A DNA stretch of 64,000 bases, from positions 1,054,001-1,118,000 of the forward strand of contig CM031555.1 in the NCBI GenBank assembly GCA_018466975.1, given 5' to 3'. Positions 21,485-32,559 of this stretch are shown here, piece by piece (the stretch's first letter is position 1; each line of letters begins with the position of its first letter). The notes beneath the pieces were generated by a model, which saw only the letters and a list, made by a program, of their open reading frames with translations, made no database searches and was not told where the DNA came from. The position numbers were made by a program, and so were the translations under genes. This DNA comes from Sparassis latifolia. Its lineage: Eukaryota; Basidiomycota; Agaricomycetes; Polyporales; Sparassidaceae.

Positions 21485-22615
21485 TACGAATAAGTAGTCG
21501 TTGGACGTGAGCTGATGGGGGATGAAGGTCAGCAGATGGCTTTTAAGAGGGTAGGTCGACAAGGGCCGAGCCGAGTCACAGGAGGGGATGATATCAGCGA
21601 GGCAAGAGAGGGGAACGTACGGTACTGTTACGACGAGAAGAGAGAGGCGAGCTGGCCTGGCCTGGATTCCTGCAGGAAGGAAGGAGAGAGAACGAGAGAG
21701 AAAGAGATAGGGGCGGGAAATAAGCTCTGAACACCGCGCCTCTTATCCTTAAACGGGCGCGTACAAACAAGCCTAAACTCCTTCTGGATCCTTCCACTTT
21801 CAACGTATCCTTTTTTGGAAACATCTCTGCTCCCGCTGCATCTTCTGTGACAAGTCTTTTCTATCCCCTCAGCCGCACCCACGGCACCAGCTGTGCCTTC
21901 GGCGGGCTGCGAGTCGAGTTTCGGACCAGAAAGGTGCGACGATAGACCAAAAGACCTGTATCTGGCCTGGTCTGTGCGCACGAGGAGCGTGGGAAAAACG
22001 GAGACAAGCGAGCAAATAGATGAAGTAAAGAATCGTAACAGAAGCCTCGCTTCTTTGGTAGCGAAGATCTCGCATTGGCCGCTCTGTCGCAGCGCCCTTG
22101 ATAGGCGCACCGTCTTCGTGAAAAATATGGCGAAGCAGTCTATTATGCTGTGGCCGTTCTACATGAATATCACTGTCGCTGAACGGCGGCTGCGGCGCGG
22201 TCGAAAGACAGGGCGGGTCGGTCGAGGCGGACGGATAAACGATGAGCAACGGGCGGAAGCGCTTCTCGATCGCGTCTGGAAGCGATTGTGTTTCATTTTT
22301 TTGCCATTCTCACGCCCAGTATATATCCCGCGTCGCCGTCACGTTCTTCCACACGACATAAGAGCAGGGCGCGTTGGCCAGGCCCTTGTCACCTCGTCTC
22401 TCGCCTCCACACGCGACCGGTATTTGGTCTGCTGGGACTGCAACTATGCTTGTGGTGTTTTCACTCCCCATTCCACAGAGACTTGAGTTGCACGTCGTAA
22501 CCAGGCCCACAATGCTCTTAAGCTCGCTCAGCCTCTGCTCCTGGCCCCCTCTGCGACCCCAGTGAAGCTACACCGTGCTTTGAGCCTCGACTGTCTCATT
22601 CTGACGCGATTCGAG
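21485..22615. other. Gene-free stretch
   Basis: 5' flank of the Ala/Glu/Pro-rich gene plus about 900 bp in which I see no supportable gene. A 197-codon plus-strand frame at 21893-22486 has no recognisable domain, intron pattern or composition suggesting that it is real. Confidence 0.45.
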
Positions 22616-23594
22616 ATGCTGAGTGCGGTTGTACCACCCTTTCTGCTCTTCTCTGCATTTACGCTACTGCTTCTTGTATCTCTGTCTCTTCCAATCATGA
22701 CAAGCATCTACCTTTTCACTGTGAGCATTGACGCGTCTTCCTCGCTCCTCGGTTCCAGCACGGCCGGTTTCGCGCGCCTTGGTGTATAGGGGTAATGTAT
22801 CTCCGCCCTCAGCGTATCGCGAGTTCACCTGCCACATCTACATATAGAATTGACTTCACCGGACTGCTGCTATCATGTCTCATGACCCTAGTATCGCCGG
22901 CGTTCATGATGGCACGAGTGCACAGTGTTCTAAAGCGAAGCTCGGGTGTGACTTCGATGGTACTCCTTTCAGTACTCTGCGCGTCAGCGGCTTAGAGAAC
23001 TCCATATCCCGCACACTCAGCGCAGTGCTCGTTCTGCATCCTATCGGTATGCTCTGCTCTGCTCTCTATCTAATCTCGATCCCGTGACGCCATCACAGCT
23101 TGCGGATTTGCCTTCCTTGCGTGAATTGCTTCTGTGTTCGTTCGCAGTAGTCCCGGCGGCAACCCCGGTCTCACGTCACTAGTCACTCCTTACTCTCGGG
23201 GCGGTGCTCCTTGCTGCACTGCTGACCACCGTGTCATCTTCCTAGTGGATGTTATCTTTGTTACCATTGTGCGGAACCGGCTGGACCGAGATTCGCAGGA
23301 CGTCTCTTTGACCTGGGGTAACGCTGTGCGTCCACCCTGTCTGTTTCATGTACGGACTTCGTTGATGGATTGTTCACATCATGTTTTCGCCTTCCTTGTG
23401 TGATTTCAAGCCTGGATGACCTTAGGTGCGACCATCGCTTTGAGGGCGGCTCTGCTCGGTACCTGCGTTGGTCGGTGGTGCACAGGCAGAAGCCCGAGCG
23501 AGTCCGGTCTGTGCTCCCATGCGGGCCCCGTCGCTGAACATGGTCTTACACACGCAGCATATATGGCAGGTATTGAGTCCACTTCTCGCCACTG
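22616..23594 (+). pseudogene. SUR7/PalI-type (claudin-like) membrane protein gene, decayed
   Basis: The layout is that of a fungal SUR7/PalI protein: a first helix from MLSAVVPPFLLFSAFTLLLL, an outer segment with SKAKLGCDFDG, LHPI, a CGFAFLA helix, VIFLVDVIFVTIVRNRL, LTWGNAV, and WMTLGATIALRAALLGTC. It is broken in several places. The conserved GVWGYC site reads GGT GTA TAG GGG TAA TGT (stops at 22787 and 22793). A TGA follows at 23122 inside the second helix. The 23170-23235 segment reads LLTLGAVLLAALLTTV only in another frame, so a pair of compensating frameshifts is present. Three stops plus frameshifts argue for a true pseudogene rather than a sequencing slip. The end is set by the TGA at 23592-23594. 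Confidence 0.75.
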
Positions 23595-24010
23595 ATGTCG
23601 TCGGGACTCCCCATGTACCCGACTGATGACTCCCACATGGGCAACTTCCCCTCTTTCCTCATGGAAGAGGGGGGAAGATGTGCCTATGCGTTCCGATCAT
23701 CTTCAGCTCGAAGGACTGCCTCTAATCCCCTAGATAATCGTACCAGACCGCGTGTAATTCTACGCTATCGATGCCGATCTAAGTTACTAAGTTATTGCCG
23801 TATACCCGTGTGGTTTTTTATGAGATTGAGCGCAATCGAGCTCGAACGTTTGTTCAGGACATTCAGAAACGAGCCATTGGCTACACAGGTCTGACTTGAT
23901 GTTCAGCCAATTCCAAGGACGCCCCGCTACCGCTCGTCAGCCATCTATTCGATCAATTAACGTAGCTATCGGATTACGTCCTCCGAAGGAAGGTCGGGAT
24001 AGCAACACGC
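23595..24010. other. Gene-free stretch
   Basis: Short interval between the SUR7-like pseudogene and the 3' end of NOP2. Nothing recognisable beyond flanking untranslated sequence. Confidence 0.45.
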
Positions 24011-26471
24011 TCACGCAGCAGCAGCCTGGACGGCCGGTGTTGCAGCCAGCTTGGATCGAGGAGGAACGCGGAGTCCCTTCGCTTTCATCCTCTTCCTCTT
24101 GGTTTCTAGAGAGAAGAAAACATCAGCGATCTGAACGCGACATAGAGACGACCAGCGCTGACCCTCAATGTACGGGCGGTCCTCGTCGCTATCGAACGCA
24201 AACTCCGTTTCCACGGCCTCCACGCCCGCCTCGACCTCCTTCGCGCTCTGCGGTTCCTTACCCACGTTCTTCGCGCGCTTCTCCACCTTGAATTTCGCGA
24301 CAAAGAAACCGTCCATGTTGTGCACGTGTGGGTAGAAGCGGCGCGTCAGGCTGACCTTCTCGTGGAACGTCTTCCCGCGGTACTTGGTGTACCCCGGCCG
24401 CCCGAACTCGAGCGCAGTGTCGACCAGCTTCACGTTTGGGCGCTTGCGCAGCGCATAGTCGACTACCGCCTCGTTCTCGTCGACCGTGACGGAGCATGTC
24501 GAGTAGACGACGTACCCACCCGTCTTCGAGTCTGGAGTAACGCTATCGATGGCGCAGAGAATGAGCTGTTTTTGTAGGTGAGACAATAGGACGAAGTCGC
24601 GCTCCGACTGTGGGGAGAAGTAATAGAGTAGCGTTTAGTAACTGCACGATAACAGATATCAAGCGCTATACCTTATTCGTCTTCACGCTAGCATCCTTAC
24701 TGATAACACCCGTTCCGCTGCACGGGGCGTCCAACAAGACGCGGTCGAAGCCACCTATCACCTTCGGGAACTCCCTGCCGTCATACGAGCACACGACCAC
24801 GTTCTTGCATCCGAGGCGGTGGACGTTCGCAGTGAGACTCTTCGTACGCGCTTTGTTCGCGTCATTCGCGAACACGATCCCCGTGTTCTCCATGAGCGCG
24901 GCCATGTGTGTTGTCTTCCCCCCGGGGGCGGATGCCATGTCCAGCACGCGCTCGTTCGGCTGCGGCGCGAGCGCGATTACGGGCAGGAAGGATGACGCAG
25001 CTTGCAGCATGTAGTGACCCGCGAGATACTCGGGGGTCGCGCCGATAGGGACGCTGCTCTCGAACACTTGCAATCCGACGTTCGTCCATTTGCCAATGGG
25101 CTCAAGGTTGACGCCTCTGTTAATGAGTGCCTGTGCGAGGTCCCTCCGTCGGCTGCGGAGTGTATTCGTTCGGATCGTCACGGGTCGCGGTACCTCGTTG
25201 GCTTCGAAGAACTCGATGGCCTACGGAAGTATTACATTAGTCAAGTATTGTGGTATTGTATCGACGAGCAGCATTGATAATACCTCAGCAACAGGGAACA
25301 GTTGGAAGAGCTTCTCGGCAAGGAACTCGTTGTAGCCGTAGTAACTTGCAATGTCGTAGACAAGCTGCTCCACGTATTCCGAGCGCGACCTAAGCAGAAA
25401 GGAATGTGTTCAGCTTGAATTCGGACATGTGAGCGTAGGCTACTTACCGCCCCTTTGCCCCTCGTCTTTTAAAGTTCCCCAGCACAAGCACACATTCTCG
25501 CATTCGCCGCTGTACGAGGTGCACGTCAGGACCACCGCTCTTCTTCTCCTCTTCCCGCTGCTCGGCAGTGGGTAACTCAAACGCCTCTCCACCCTCCTCT
25601 TCGTCTCCCTCCATATCCGCGTCATCTACATCTGCGAAGTCGTCATCTTCCGCGCCCGCCATCTCCGCTTTCCGCATTTCTTCGACGTCCAATTCTGCCT
25701 CCTTCGCAGCTTTGACATCCAATGCGCGAGAACGTGCCTCCATATTCGCCATCGTGACGGGGCCATCTTCATCCTCATCCTCATCCGAGTCAGAAGTAGA
25801 GGATGAATTGACTGATCCGGTAGGTATGATTTTTGACGGTCGTTCGTGTTGTTTTGACCTTTTGGTCTTCAATTTTGCGGGTATTGGCTCGTCATCGTCG
25901 TCGGAACCAAGGTCGAGCTCTTCTACAGGACCTCGTAAAATATCGTCACTTAGATACAGTGAGCTGACAGCATAAAGGAGAAAAAATGAAGCCGATGCTT
26001 ACTCGCCCGCATCTTCACCACCCATATCGAAGTCTTCGAGATCTCCAGTGAAACCGACAAACTCTTCCTCGTCACTATCGTGGAAGAGCGACCTTCGACC
26101 GCTTATGAGCCTAAGCTTACGGTGAAAAGATACATAACATACTTCGCTTGTGCTTTCAGATCTACATCCTCCTCAACATCCTCCCATCCTTCCTTTTCGT
26201 CGGAGTTTTGGTGTTTGTTTTTATTCTCGGCCGCAGAAGACTTGGCCTTCTCCGTCTTGCCTGTCACCTTCCTCTTGCCTTTGCTGTGGACACGTTCCTT
26301 CTCCTCCCCTCGAGCCTTCTTCGCAGGTCTCTTGCTCACGCCCTCCTTTGCACCTCCATCTGCGTCGGCCTTCCGCTTGCCCGTTTTCTTTGATGACGGA
26401 CGGCCCGCATTTTCCTGCAGTTCTGCCAGCGGTTCGGGGTTCCCTTGCTTGCTTTTTGCGCGACGACCCAT
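24011..26471 (-). CDS. NOP2: 25S rRNA (cytosine-C5)-methyltransferase Nop2
   Basis: Nucleolar RNA m5C methyltransferase needed for large-subunit assembly. Seven exons: 26471-26143, 26092-26003, 25948-25448, 25389-25284, 25220-24672, 24607-24163, 24105-24011; phase closes to 704 aa. The N-terminus ([17 protein letters not shown]) is Lys-rich, then strongly acidic. The Rossmann domain shows the SAM-binding [16 protein letters not shown], motif [15 protein letters not shown], and the catalytic-cysteine motif [12 protein letters not shown]. Residues before these ([15 protein letters not shown]) form the N1 RNA-binding module. The C-terminus is basic ([19 protein letters not shown]). Intron 1 is placed at 26142-26093 (50 bp); a closer acceptor would make an implausible 32-bp intron. 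The gene is divergent from the FUN14 gene, with 199 bp between starts. Confidence 0.93.
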
Positions 26472-26670
26472 GATAGATTGGCAGAAATTGAGCACAAGCC
26501 GGTAACGTTCCAAGAAAGGCAAGACGAAAATTGGCATACCGTGACCCATGTGACAACTGTGACAAATGTTAAATGTCACTCCAGCGCCAATTTCTGAATG
26601 ATGTCACAGCCGGCCGAAGAGCACACAGTACTGTCATTGGACTCGACCGCAACCTTCATCACCACTCAAG

Positions 26671-27506
26671 ATGTCCGCTATATTCTCCTCGATTTTCTCC
26701 CGTCAACTGCACTCTTTTTACCGTCCTGGACTTGCTCAAGTGACTCTGTCGCGGAACTTGTCAAAGTCCCCGTTTTCTAAGCCTGTGTTTCCACTGTCTA
26801 GCACTTCACGAAGTTTCTCCTCATCATCCAAGTTCTTTGGAGAGGCGCAACTGGGAAGTGTGAAAGCTAGGTCTACGCAGCGTACCGCATCTATCCCGTG
26901 GTTGTATAAAGCCGCTGGTGTCGCGGGCGTTGGTCTAGGTCTTTCCGTCTTTTCAATTCCCAAAGTCTTCTGCGAACGTACGTCCTGACGCAACTGCATT
27001 TTCTGTAAAACAAACCGTCGAAATTCATTTAGCGGTGCTTCCCAAGACACCGGTGGCTCATCCGCCTCCTGCACCCTCCCATGAACCTTCGTCTGCTTCA
27101 TCTCCTCCGCCCCCTCCGCAGTCCAGTGTCAACTACTACGAACTCACTTTCGGCACCCTTTGTGGTGTCTGCGCAGGAGTCTTCGTAAAGAAGGGTGCTA
27201 AGGCGGCGGCATTCGTGCTTGGTGGGGTGTTCGTTCTCCTCCAGGTGAGCATCGCAGTGTGATGTGCATGGATGCGCAGCTAATTCCGTGCACCAGTACC
27301 TCGGTTCATTGTCCCTCGTTCGAGTCGATTGGGAACGCGCTGCTAGTCGCTTCGAGAACCTCTTCTACACCACAGACTCGGCTGGGGCGAAGAGAGCCCC
27401 AACCATCGGTTCTCTCTTCAGGTGGATCGTGGATTTCTTGACTGCCGACTTCCAGCAGCGGGCCTCTTTCGTGGCAGGGTTTGCTTTGGGGCTGCGGATT
27501 GGCTGA
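26671..27506 (+). CDS. FUN14-domain mitochondrial membrane protein
   Basis: FUN14/FUNDC1 family, mitochondrial outer-membrane proteins tied in animals to mitophagy; the fungal role is less clear. Exons 26671-26977, 27033-27244 and 27297-27506 give 242 aa. The N-terminus (MSAIFSSIFSRQLHSFYR, then LSRNLSKSPFSKP) is Arg/Ser-rich and almost free of acid, as in a mitochondrial presequence. The domain starts at YYELTFGTLCGVCAGVFVKKG with AFVLGGVFVLLQ, and the final exon ends FVAGFALGLRIG, matching the family C-terminus. A Pro/Ser-rich spacer lies between the leader and the domain. HEM13 follows on the same strand 177 bp later. Confidence 0.82.
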
Positions 27507-27683
27507 GCAGAGATGGAGGTAGGTGTCGAAATTGGACAGTGTAAGTTCTTGTTCCAAACTTGTACACTACAGCACTGCTGTGCAATGTCACGTGACCGTG
27601 TCGAAGTGGCGCTTACCCGCGGCAGAAGGCTCTTTTGGCAAGCGGCACCATCGATTGTTCCTTCCATCTCGCCGGAAGACACT

Positions 27684-28754
27684 ATGGCTACCTTTAAGCA
27701 GCCTCCCAAAGCCATAAGACAGCAAGTCGAAGACTACTTTTCTGACTTGCAGCAGCAAATCGTCGCTGCGTTCGAGAAGCTCGATCCGCACGCACCTCCA
27801 TTCAAACGTGATTCATGGACACGTCCGCAGGGAGGCCGTGGCCTTTCTTGCGTCTTCGCGACACCACCTAATTCCAGCGATATATCTGCGAAGGAAACGG
27901 TGCTCGAGAAGGCCGGCGTAAATATCTCGGTCATCCACAGCGTACTCTCCCCGGCTGCTGCTAAGCAGATGGGCGTCACCCACCCTGCCATCCGGCAGGA
28001 TCCTCATTTGAGTCTTCCGCTCTATACCACGGGCATCAGCCTTATTGTACACCCGCGCAACCCACACGCGCCCAGCGTGCACTGCCATTACCGCTATGTC
28101 GAACTGACTGAACCTTTGCGGGAGGGACAAGACGCGGGGAGTGCGAAAGTTGTGGCGTGGTGGTTTGGGGGCGGGTCAGATCTCACTCCGAACTACCTAT
28201 ATGGCACGGACGCGCAGGAGTTCCACCAGATCCTGAAGGCAGCGTGCGCCCTTCACGGACCTACGCTGTATCTCACGTTCAAGAAGTGGTGTGACGAATA
28301 TTTCTACATTAAACATCGGAAGGAGGGAAGAGGAATTGGTGGAGTGTTCTTCCGCGAACTATCGGATGAAAACCACCCGCGCTTGGACGTCGAAGGAAGC
28401 CTCCCCGTGCGGCGTCCGCGAACACAGGACGAGATCTTCTCGTTTGTTCAGCGGCTGTGTGGCGCGTTTATCGAGGCATATTATCCCATTCTCGAGCGTC
28501 GCATGAACATGCCGAGCGATGCGCGTGCGCGCAGGTGGCAGCTTCTCCGTCGCGGGAGGTATGTGGAGTTCAACCTTGTCTGCGATGACGGAACGAGGTT
28601 CGGACTCGCGACCCCCCAGGCGAGGATCGAGAGCGTGCTCATGGCGCTACCAGAAACCGCAAGATGGGAGTATATGAGCGAGCTTGGGAACGAAGAGGGC
28701 ACCGAGGAGGCAAAGCTGGTTGACGTCCTCAAGCACCCCAGAGAATGGGCTTGA
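27684..28754 (+). CDS. HEM13: Coproporphyrinogen III oxidase (oxygen-dependent)
   Basis: Oxidative decarboxylation of coproporphyrinogen III to protoporphyrinogen IX in haem synthesis. A single exon of 356 aa, rare for this window. The start MATFKQPPKAIRQQVEDYF is used because family similarity begins there; the frame is open upstream to 27513, but that part looks like 5' UTR and overlaps the flank of the FUN14 gene. Family signatures: SVHCHYRYVEL, VAWWFGGGSDLTPNYLY, KKWCDEYFYIKHRKEGRG, IGGVFFREL, GRYVEFNLVCDDGTRFGL, ESVLMALPETARWEY. The C-terminus VLKHPREW is typical. No mitochondrial leader is obvious in the chosen product, consistent with a cytosolic enzyme as in yeast. Confidence 0.95.
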   Translation: MATFKQPPKAIRQQVEDYFSDLQQQIVAAFEKLDPHAPPFKRDSWTRPQGGRGLSCVFATPPNSSDISAKETVLEKAGVNISVIHSVLSPAAAKQMGVTHPAIRQDPHLSLPLYTTGISLIVHPRNPHAPSVHCHYRYVELTEPLREGQDAGSAKVVAWWFGGGSDLTPNYLYGTDAQEFHQILKAACALHGPTLYLTFKKWCDEYFYIKHRKEGRGIGGVFFRELSDENHPRLDVEGSLPVRRPRTQDEIFSFVQRLCGAFIEAYYPILERRMNMPSDARARRWQLLRRGRYVEFNLVCDDGTRFGLATPQARIESVLMALPETARWEYMSELGNEEGTEEAKLVDVLKHPREWA

Positions 28755-29025
28755 AATGGAAGCTAGAATCAAAGTGGTGTGATGGTTGCAACTTGTAAGG
28801 TTCTGAACCCGATGATCCTATTGTGTCACTTGGCTCTGGGAGAGGGGTCTAATCTACTGTGCAGTAGCGGTACTCTGATGTATAAATATCAAGGATTCTT
28901 GAATGATGAACAAGTAATCGACTTGACGTTGATGGACAGTGAGAAAGCGGAGGGACTTAGCGCAAACCAACCGTCGACGAGCTGTCTATAAGTACAGTGT
29001 TACACCCGCCTCGCTCTCATGTCAA

Positions 29026-30945
29026 TCACGCTCCAAGAGCAGCGCTCATCACCAGCTGCCTCCATTCCGGATCAGCAAGCGTCCTGGTGGCGGTGGTGGG
29101 TGTAGCACCGCGCGAGCTCTGCAAGGTGTGCTGGGATACGAGAGAACTGTATCTCCGGATGCCTCGAGCAACCATCGCCTCATGAGGGTTAGGCAACAGC
29201 AGATCGGCCATCGACTCATGGTCAAGCGAAGAGAGATTGGACCCATAGGGCGACGGCAGCGGGTCACTCGCCGCTCGGACGTGAGCAGAGCAAGGCGGCT
29301 TCGCGACCACGCACTGTTCTGCGTAATGCAGACTGGGTGTCAGAGAGTGGATGGAGTGAGAACCTGGTGTGGCAGTTTGCGAGCGGAGCGGCACGTCGAG
29401 CAAAATAGCGGCAGAGCCAGCGGGGGCGCTGTAGAGCCCGTCATAGTAAATTGACGGTGGTGCACTATGAGGGTACAGGGAGATAGTGCCAGTACGTGCG
29501 ATAGGTGATATGCCGGGCTGCAACTGGAAAGGGACCGAATAATATGTCGGCAATGGTGAAGGCTCGGGCTCCGAGAGGCAGCGTGTATGTTTGCTCCTAG
29601 TCGAGGAGGAACTGAACGACAACCACTTTGTGTAAGGCGACTCCCCCTCGCTTTCCGCTGAGTTGCGGTAAGTAGACGACGTGAGCGCGGTGTCCGGTGT
29701 TCCATGCCGCGATGGTTCAACAAACGTGTTGAGGAGCAACGGACGTAGCGAAGCCCGGCGCCGTGTTTGAACGGGGTTCAGAATTACCGATTCTTGTCGA
29801 AAGAGCCTGCTGGGTGGACGATACGAATATTGTGACATGTATGAAGGGGCTGGGCTTAAGGTGCCAGTGCTTGATAGAGATGATACTCTGGGAGGGAATA
29901 CGTGAGTGTCCGGCATCGGGCGTGGCCTACCCATTGCGCCGTACGAACCCACTGGTCGAGGCAACCGGCTTGTAGAAGGAGGATCCATAGCACGAGGCAC
30001 AGTGCTCAAAGCTGATGCTCGGGGTGAGATCACCGATACTTGCGAATAGATAGAGTCAGGGCTCTTTGGACGCGCGTTTTGTTCAACATCATCCTGCAGT
30101 AGTTCAGTCGCTGACGCTGATGAAGGAGATTTGTCGGAGGTCCGGCTCATCCTCTTGGATGTTGACAATAGGTCAAGGCCAGTGTTGGGCACGGGACGAG
30201 GTACTCGGTACACCGCAAGCAAGAACGCTGTATAACACAGAACTGCCGGAGAGGGTTCATAAATTTTCATATGTAGCAATGAATATTGGCTCACAGAGGC
30301 CGATAATTATCCAGGCGTTTGCCAGGATGAACATATTCGCCTCATCGCAGAAACTACGCGAACCTGAAGAAAATACATCGGTGAATTTCCCTAAGACAAT
30401 GGCAGAGAGACCTACTGAATATAGCACAAGAAAAACTGGACGTGGAGTGGGTGTAAGGAACAGTGCTACCTATGCAGATAATGGATACGCCATTGACAAC
30501 TTTTTGGCTGCTGACTTACCTAAGTGGATCGCGAGCAAGAATATCATCCGAGACAAGTCCGCCCAAAATCTGAACACCACCACGATCCTATTTGCAAATG
30601 AGAGACATAGTGAGAATAGTATCCAGAGAGACACAGCATCCCGCACATGAGGTAAAGCATGACGGAGGACAGTCCATTGACGCCTATCATCCCAAAGATG
30701 ATACCACCTGCAGAGAATCCGCGTCAACTTCACAGTGCAGCTGAGGTAATACTAACTCACGTTGCAACGCGAAGAAATGATCCCATTCGCGGGCGAGATA
30801 AACCGAGAGTAATATTGTCCAGACTAAGCTAGAAATTGCAGCAACGGCTGTACAAGGTATGAACGGCTATTGCAACTCATAGGCAATTGAACAACTCACC
30901 AAAGACGACCTTCCGGACCCTACGAAAGAAAACCCACCATTCCAT
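29026..30945 (-). CDS. Tetraspan membrane protein family, member A
   Basis: Unnamed family with three relatives nearby (32560, 34765 and 42253). Six exons: 30945-30900, 30847-30761, 30707-30647, 30569-30520, 30435-30295, 30242-29026; phase closes to 533 aa. Four membrane helices are predicted: VAAISSLVWTILLSVYLA, GIIFGMIGVNGLSSVMLYL, MIFLLAIHLVFLVLYSVG and MFILANAWIIIGLFLCYTA, with one outer loop containing a Cys (GSRSFCDEA). A long Ser/Pro-rich cytosolic tail of roughly 370 residues follows. The first four exon lengths (46, 87, 61, 50) are identical in member D, and the first intron sits at the same place after a conserved Phe in all four. The topology recalls MARVEL-type tetraspans; assignment to that superfamily is not shown. 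Divergent from the proton-channel gene. Confidence 0.75.
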
Positions 30946-31486
30946 GGCGCAAGGAGTCTCAACGTACAAAAGAAGGTGGAAAACTGCTTAATTATACAAA
31001 CGAACGAAAGTCGAACAGCAAAAAGCCCTCCAGGGAATCGAAAGAGTCGAACGAAGGAAAATGAATCTGACTCAGTCAGAGCCGACGAACAAGGGAGGAG
31101 GCCTGAAGAACGGCGAGGCATGGTATTTGAAGGTTATTCACAGCTCGCTGTCTTTGGGACGGCGCATCGGCGCCATTCAAACCATCACAACTTGACAGTC
31201 TCGCTACAGATCAGCATCAGTGACCTCCATGATGTGCGCAGCCTCAGTTAGACGTGAGTGCTGACGGCACCCATAGGCATCCTTACTGGAGGCCTGTCAA
31301 CAGCGTTATATTGCATCGCCATAGCACTGATAGCAGTATGGCAAGAGACACAGGCTAGCGACAGGGAGAATTCACACGTGATGCGTGTTTTGACGCGGTA
31401 GTCACGGTGTGTCACATTGAGACACGCTCTGTCACGCGTACGCTGTGACGTCTTGTGGCGCCGTACGGTCAACGACAGTCGTCGAC
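30946..31486. promoter_or_regulatory. Divergent intergenic region between tetraspan A and the proton channel
   Basis: 541 bp containing both 5' flanks. No TATA box stands out. Short direct GTGTCACA/TGTCAC/CTGTCACG motifs cluster at about 31407-31438 just before the channel gene. Confidence 0.3.
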
Positions 31487-32287
31487 ATGTCAGAACAACA
31501 GCCCCTCCTGTCCTCTCAGGACGACTCGTATGATGCGGAGACGAATCATGTCTCCGAGGAGTCCATGAAACGTAAGAGTTGGAGCGAGTCGACTGCAGAA
31601 ACCCTCGAGTCTCCCACTTTGCACAAGACTATCATTGCTCTGGTGGGTGTTGTTCACGGCTCACGTCTGCTTTGACCGAAATTTCGCAGGCTGATAAACT
31701 AAATGACTAGGTTCTTATCGACTCCGGATGCGTTTTGGCAGATTTAGGATATGCATTCCTTAGCGAGACCTGTACTCCAAGCGAAGAGGGTCCGATTTGG
31801 CTCACAGTGCTTGCCCGCATCTCTCTCGTTATCACAACTTTCTTCCTGCTTGAAATTCCCATCACATTATGGGCATCTGGTTTGCGGTTTTTCGATCCGC
31901 TGGGGCGCGTCCCACATGCGACTCTGCATCTCTTCGATGCCATCGTGATTGTCACGACGTTTACCCTTGAGGTCATCCTCCGCGGCCGTGAGAGAGAGCT
32001 AGCTTCCCTACTGATTATCCTTCGGCTGTGGCGACTCGTGAAGTTGGTTCAAGGTACGGTAACGTGTGCAATTACTCGCGCTGCATTCGTAATTTGCTCA
32101 CGGTGCTTTTATGGCAGGTATCGCCGTAAGTGCTGGGGAGATAGAAGAAGGAGAGGCCAGAGAGCTTGAGAGTACTCGCCAACAGCTCGCAGACATGACA
32201 ACGGCTCTCAAGGAAGCCCATGACGAGAATCAGGAGTTGCGCGCTCGAGTAGCATGGTTAGAGAACGGCACCTCAGGAGAGATGTAG
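31487..32287 (+). CDS. Voltage-gated proton channel (Hv1-like)
   Basis: Voltage-sensor-only channel expected to move protons out across a membrane. Exons 31487-31642, 31711-32053 and 32118-32287 give 222 aa. S1 contains VLIDSGCVLADLGY, supplying an Asp candidate for the proton-selectivity site. S2 follows at ISLVITTFFLLEIPITLWA, S3 at LHLFDAIVIVTTFTLEVIL (with the Asp expected in S3), and S4 at LLIILRLWRLVKLVQG, with basic residues spaced by three. After S4 comes a C-terminal coiled coil (ELESTRQQLADMTTALKEAH) as in dimeric Hv1. There is no pore domain, ruling out an ordinary cation channel. The N-terminus is acidic and Ser-rich. Intron 1 is 68 bp and intron 2 is 64 bp. Confidence 0.88.
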
Positions 32288-32559
32288 TAAGTTGTATCTA
32301 GGGTCAGGACGTCCAGGTTAGATACCCCATTATCCTCTGGAAAGTCTATGTTTCTTGCGATAACACAGGATTATATTGATGTACTGTATGTTTAACAATG
32401 ACCGAAGCCTCGATAGTATTACTCCGCCGATAATGTTAGTGATACACCTACGCTAGATGATACAAGGGGTCTGAGGGATAGCAAGAGCAATACAGTAAGC
32501 GAGCCAAAGCGCGAATTGTCGTCAATACAATGAAAAAACCGTCACTCATAAGTCATTGT

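Noticed and set aside
21893..22486. 197-codon plus-strand frame
   Set aside because: No family signature and unlike neighbouring coding sequence.
26111..26142. 32-bp first intron for NOP2
   Set aside because: Too short for this gene set; the acceptor at 26093 gives a 50-bp intron in the same frame.
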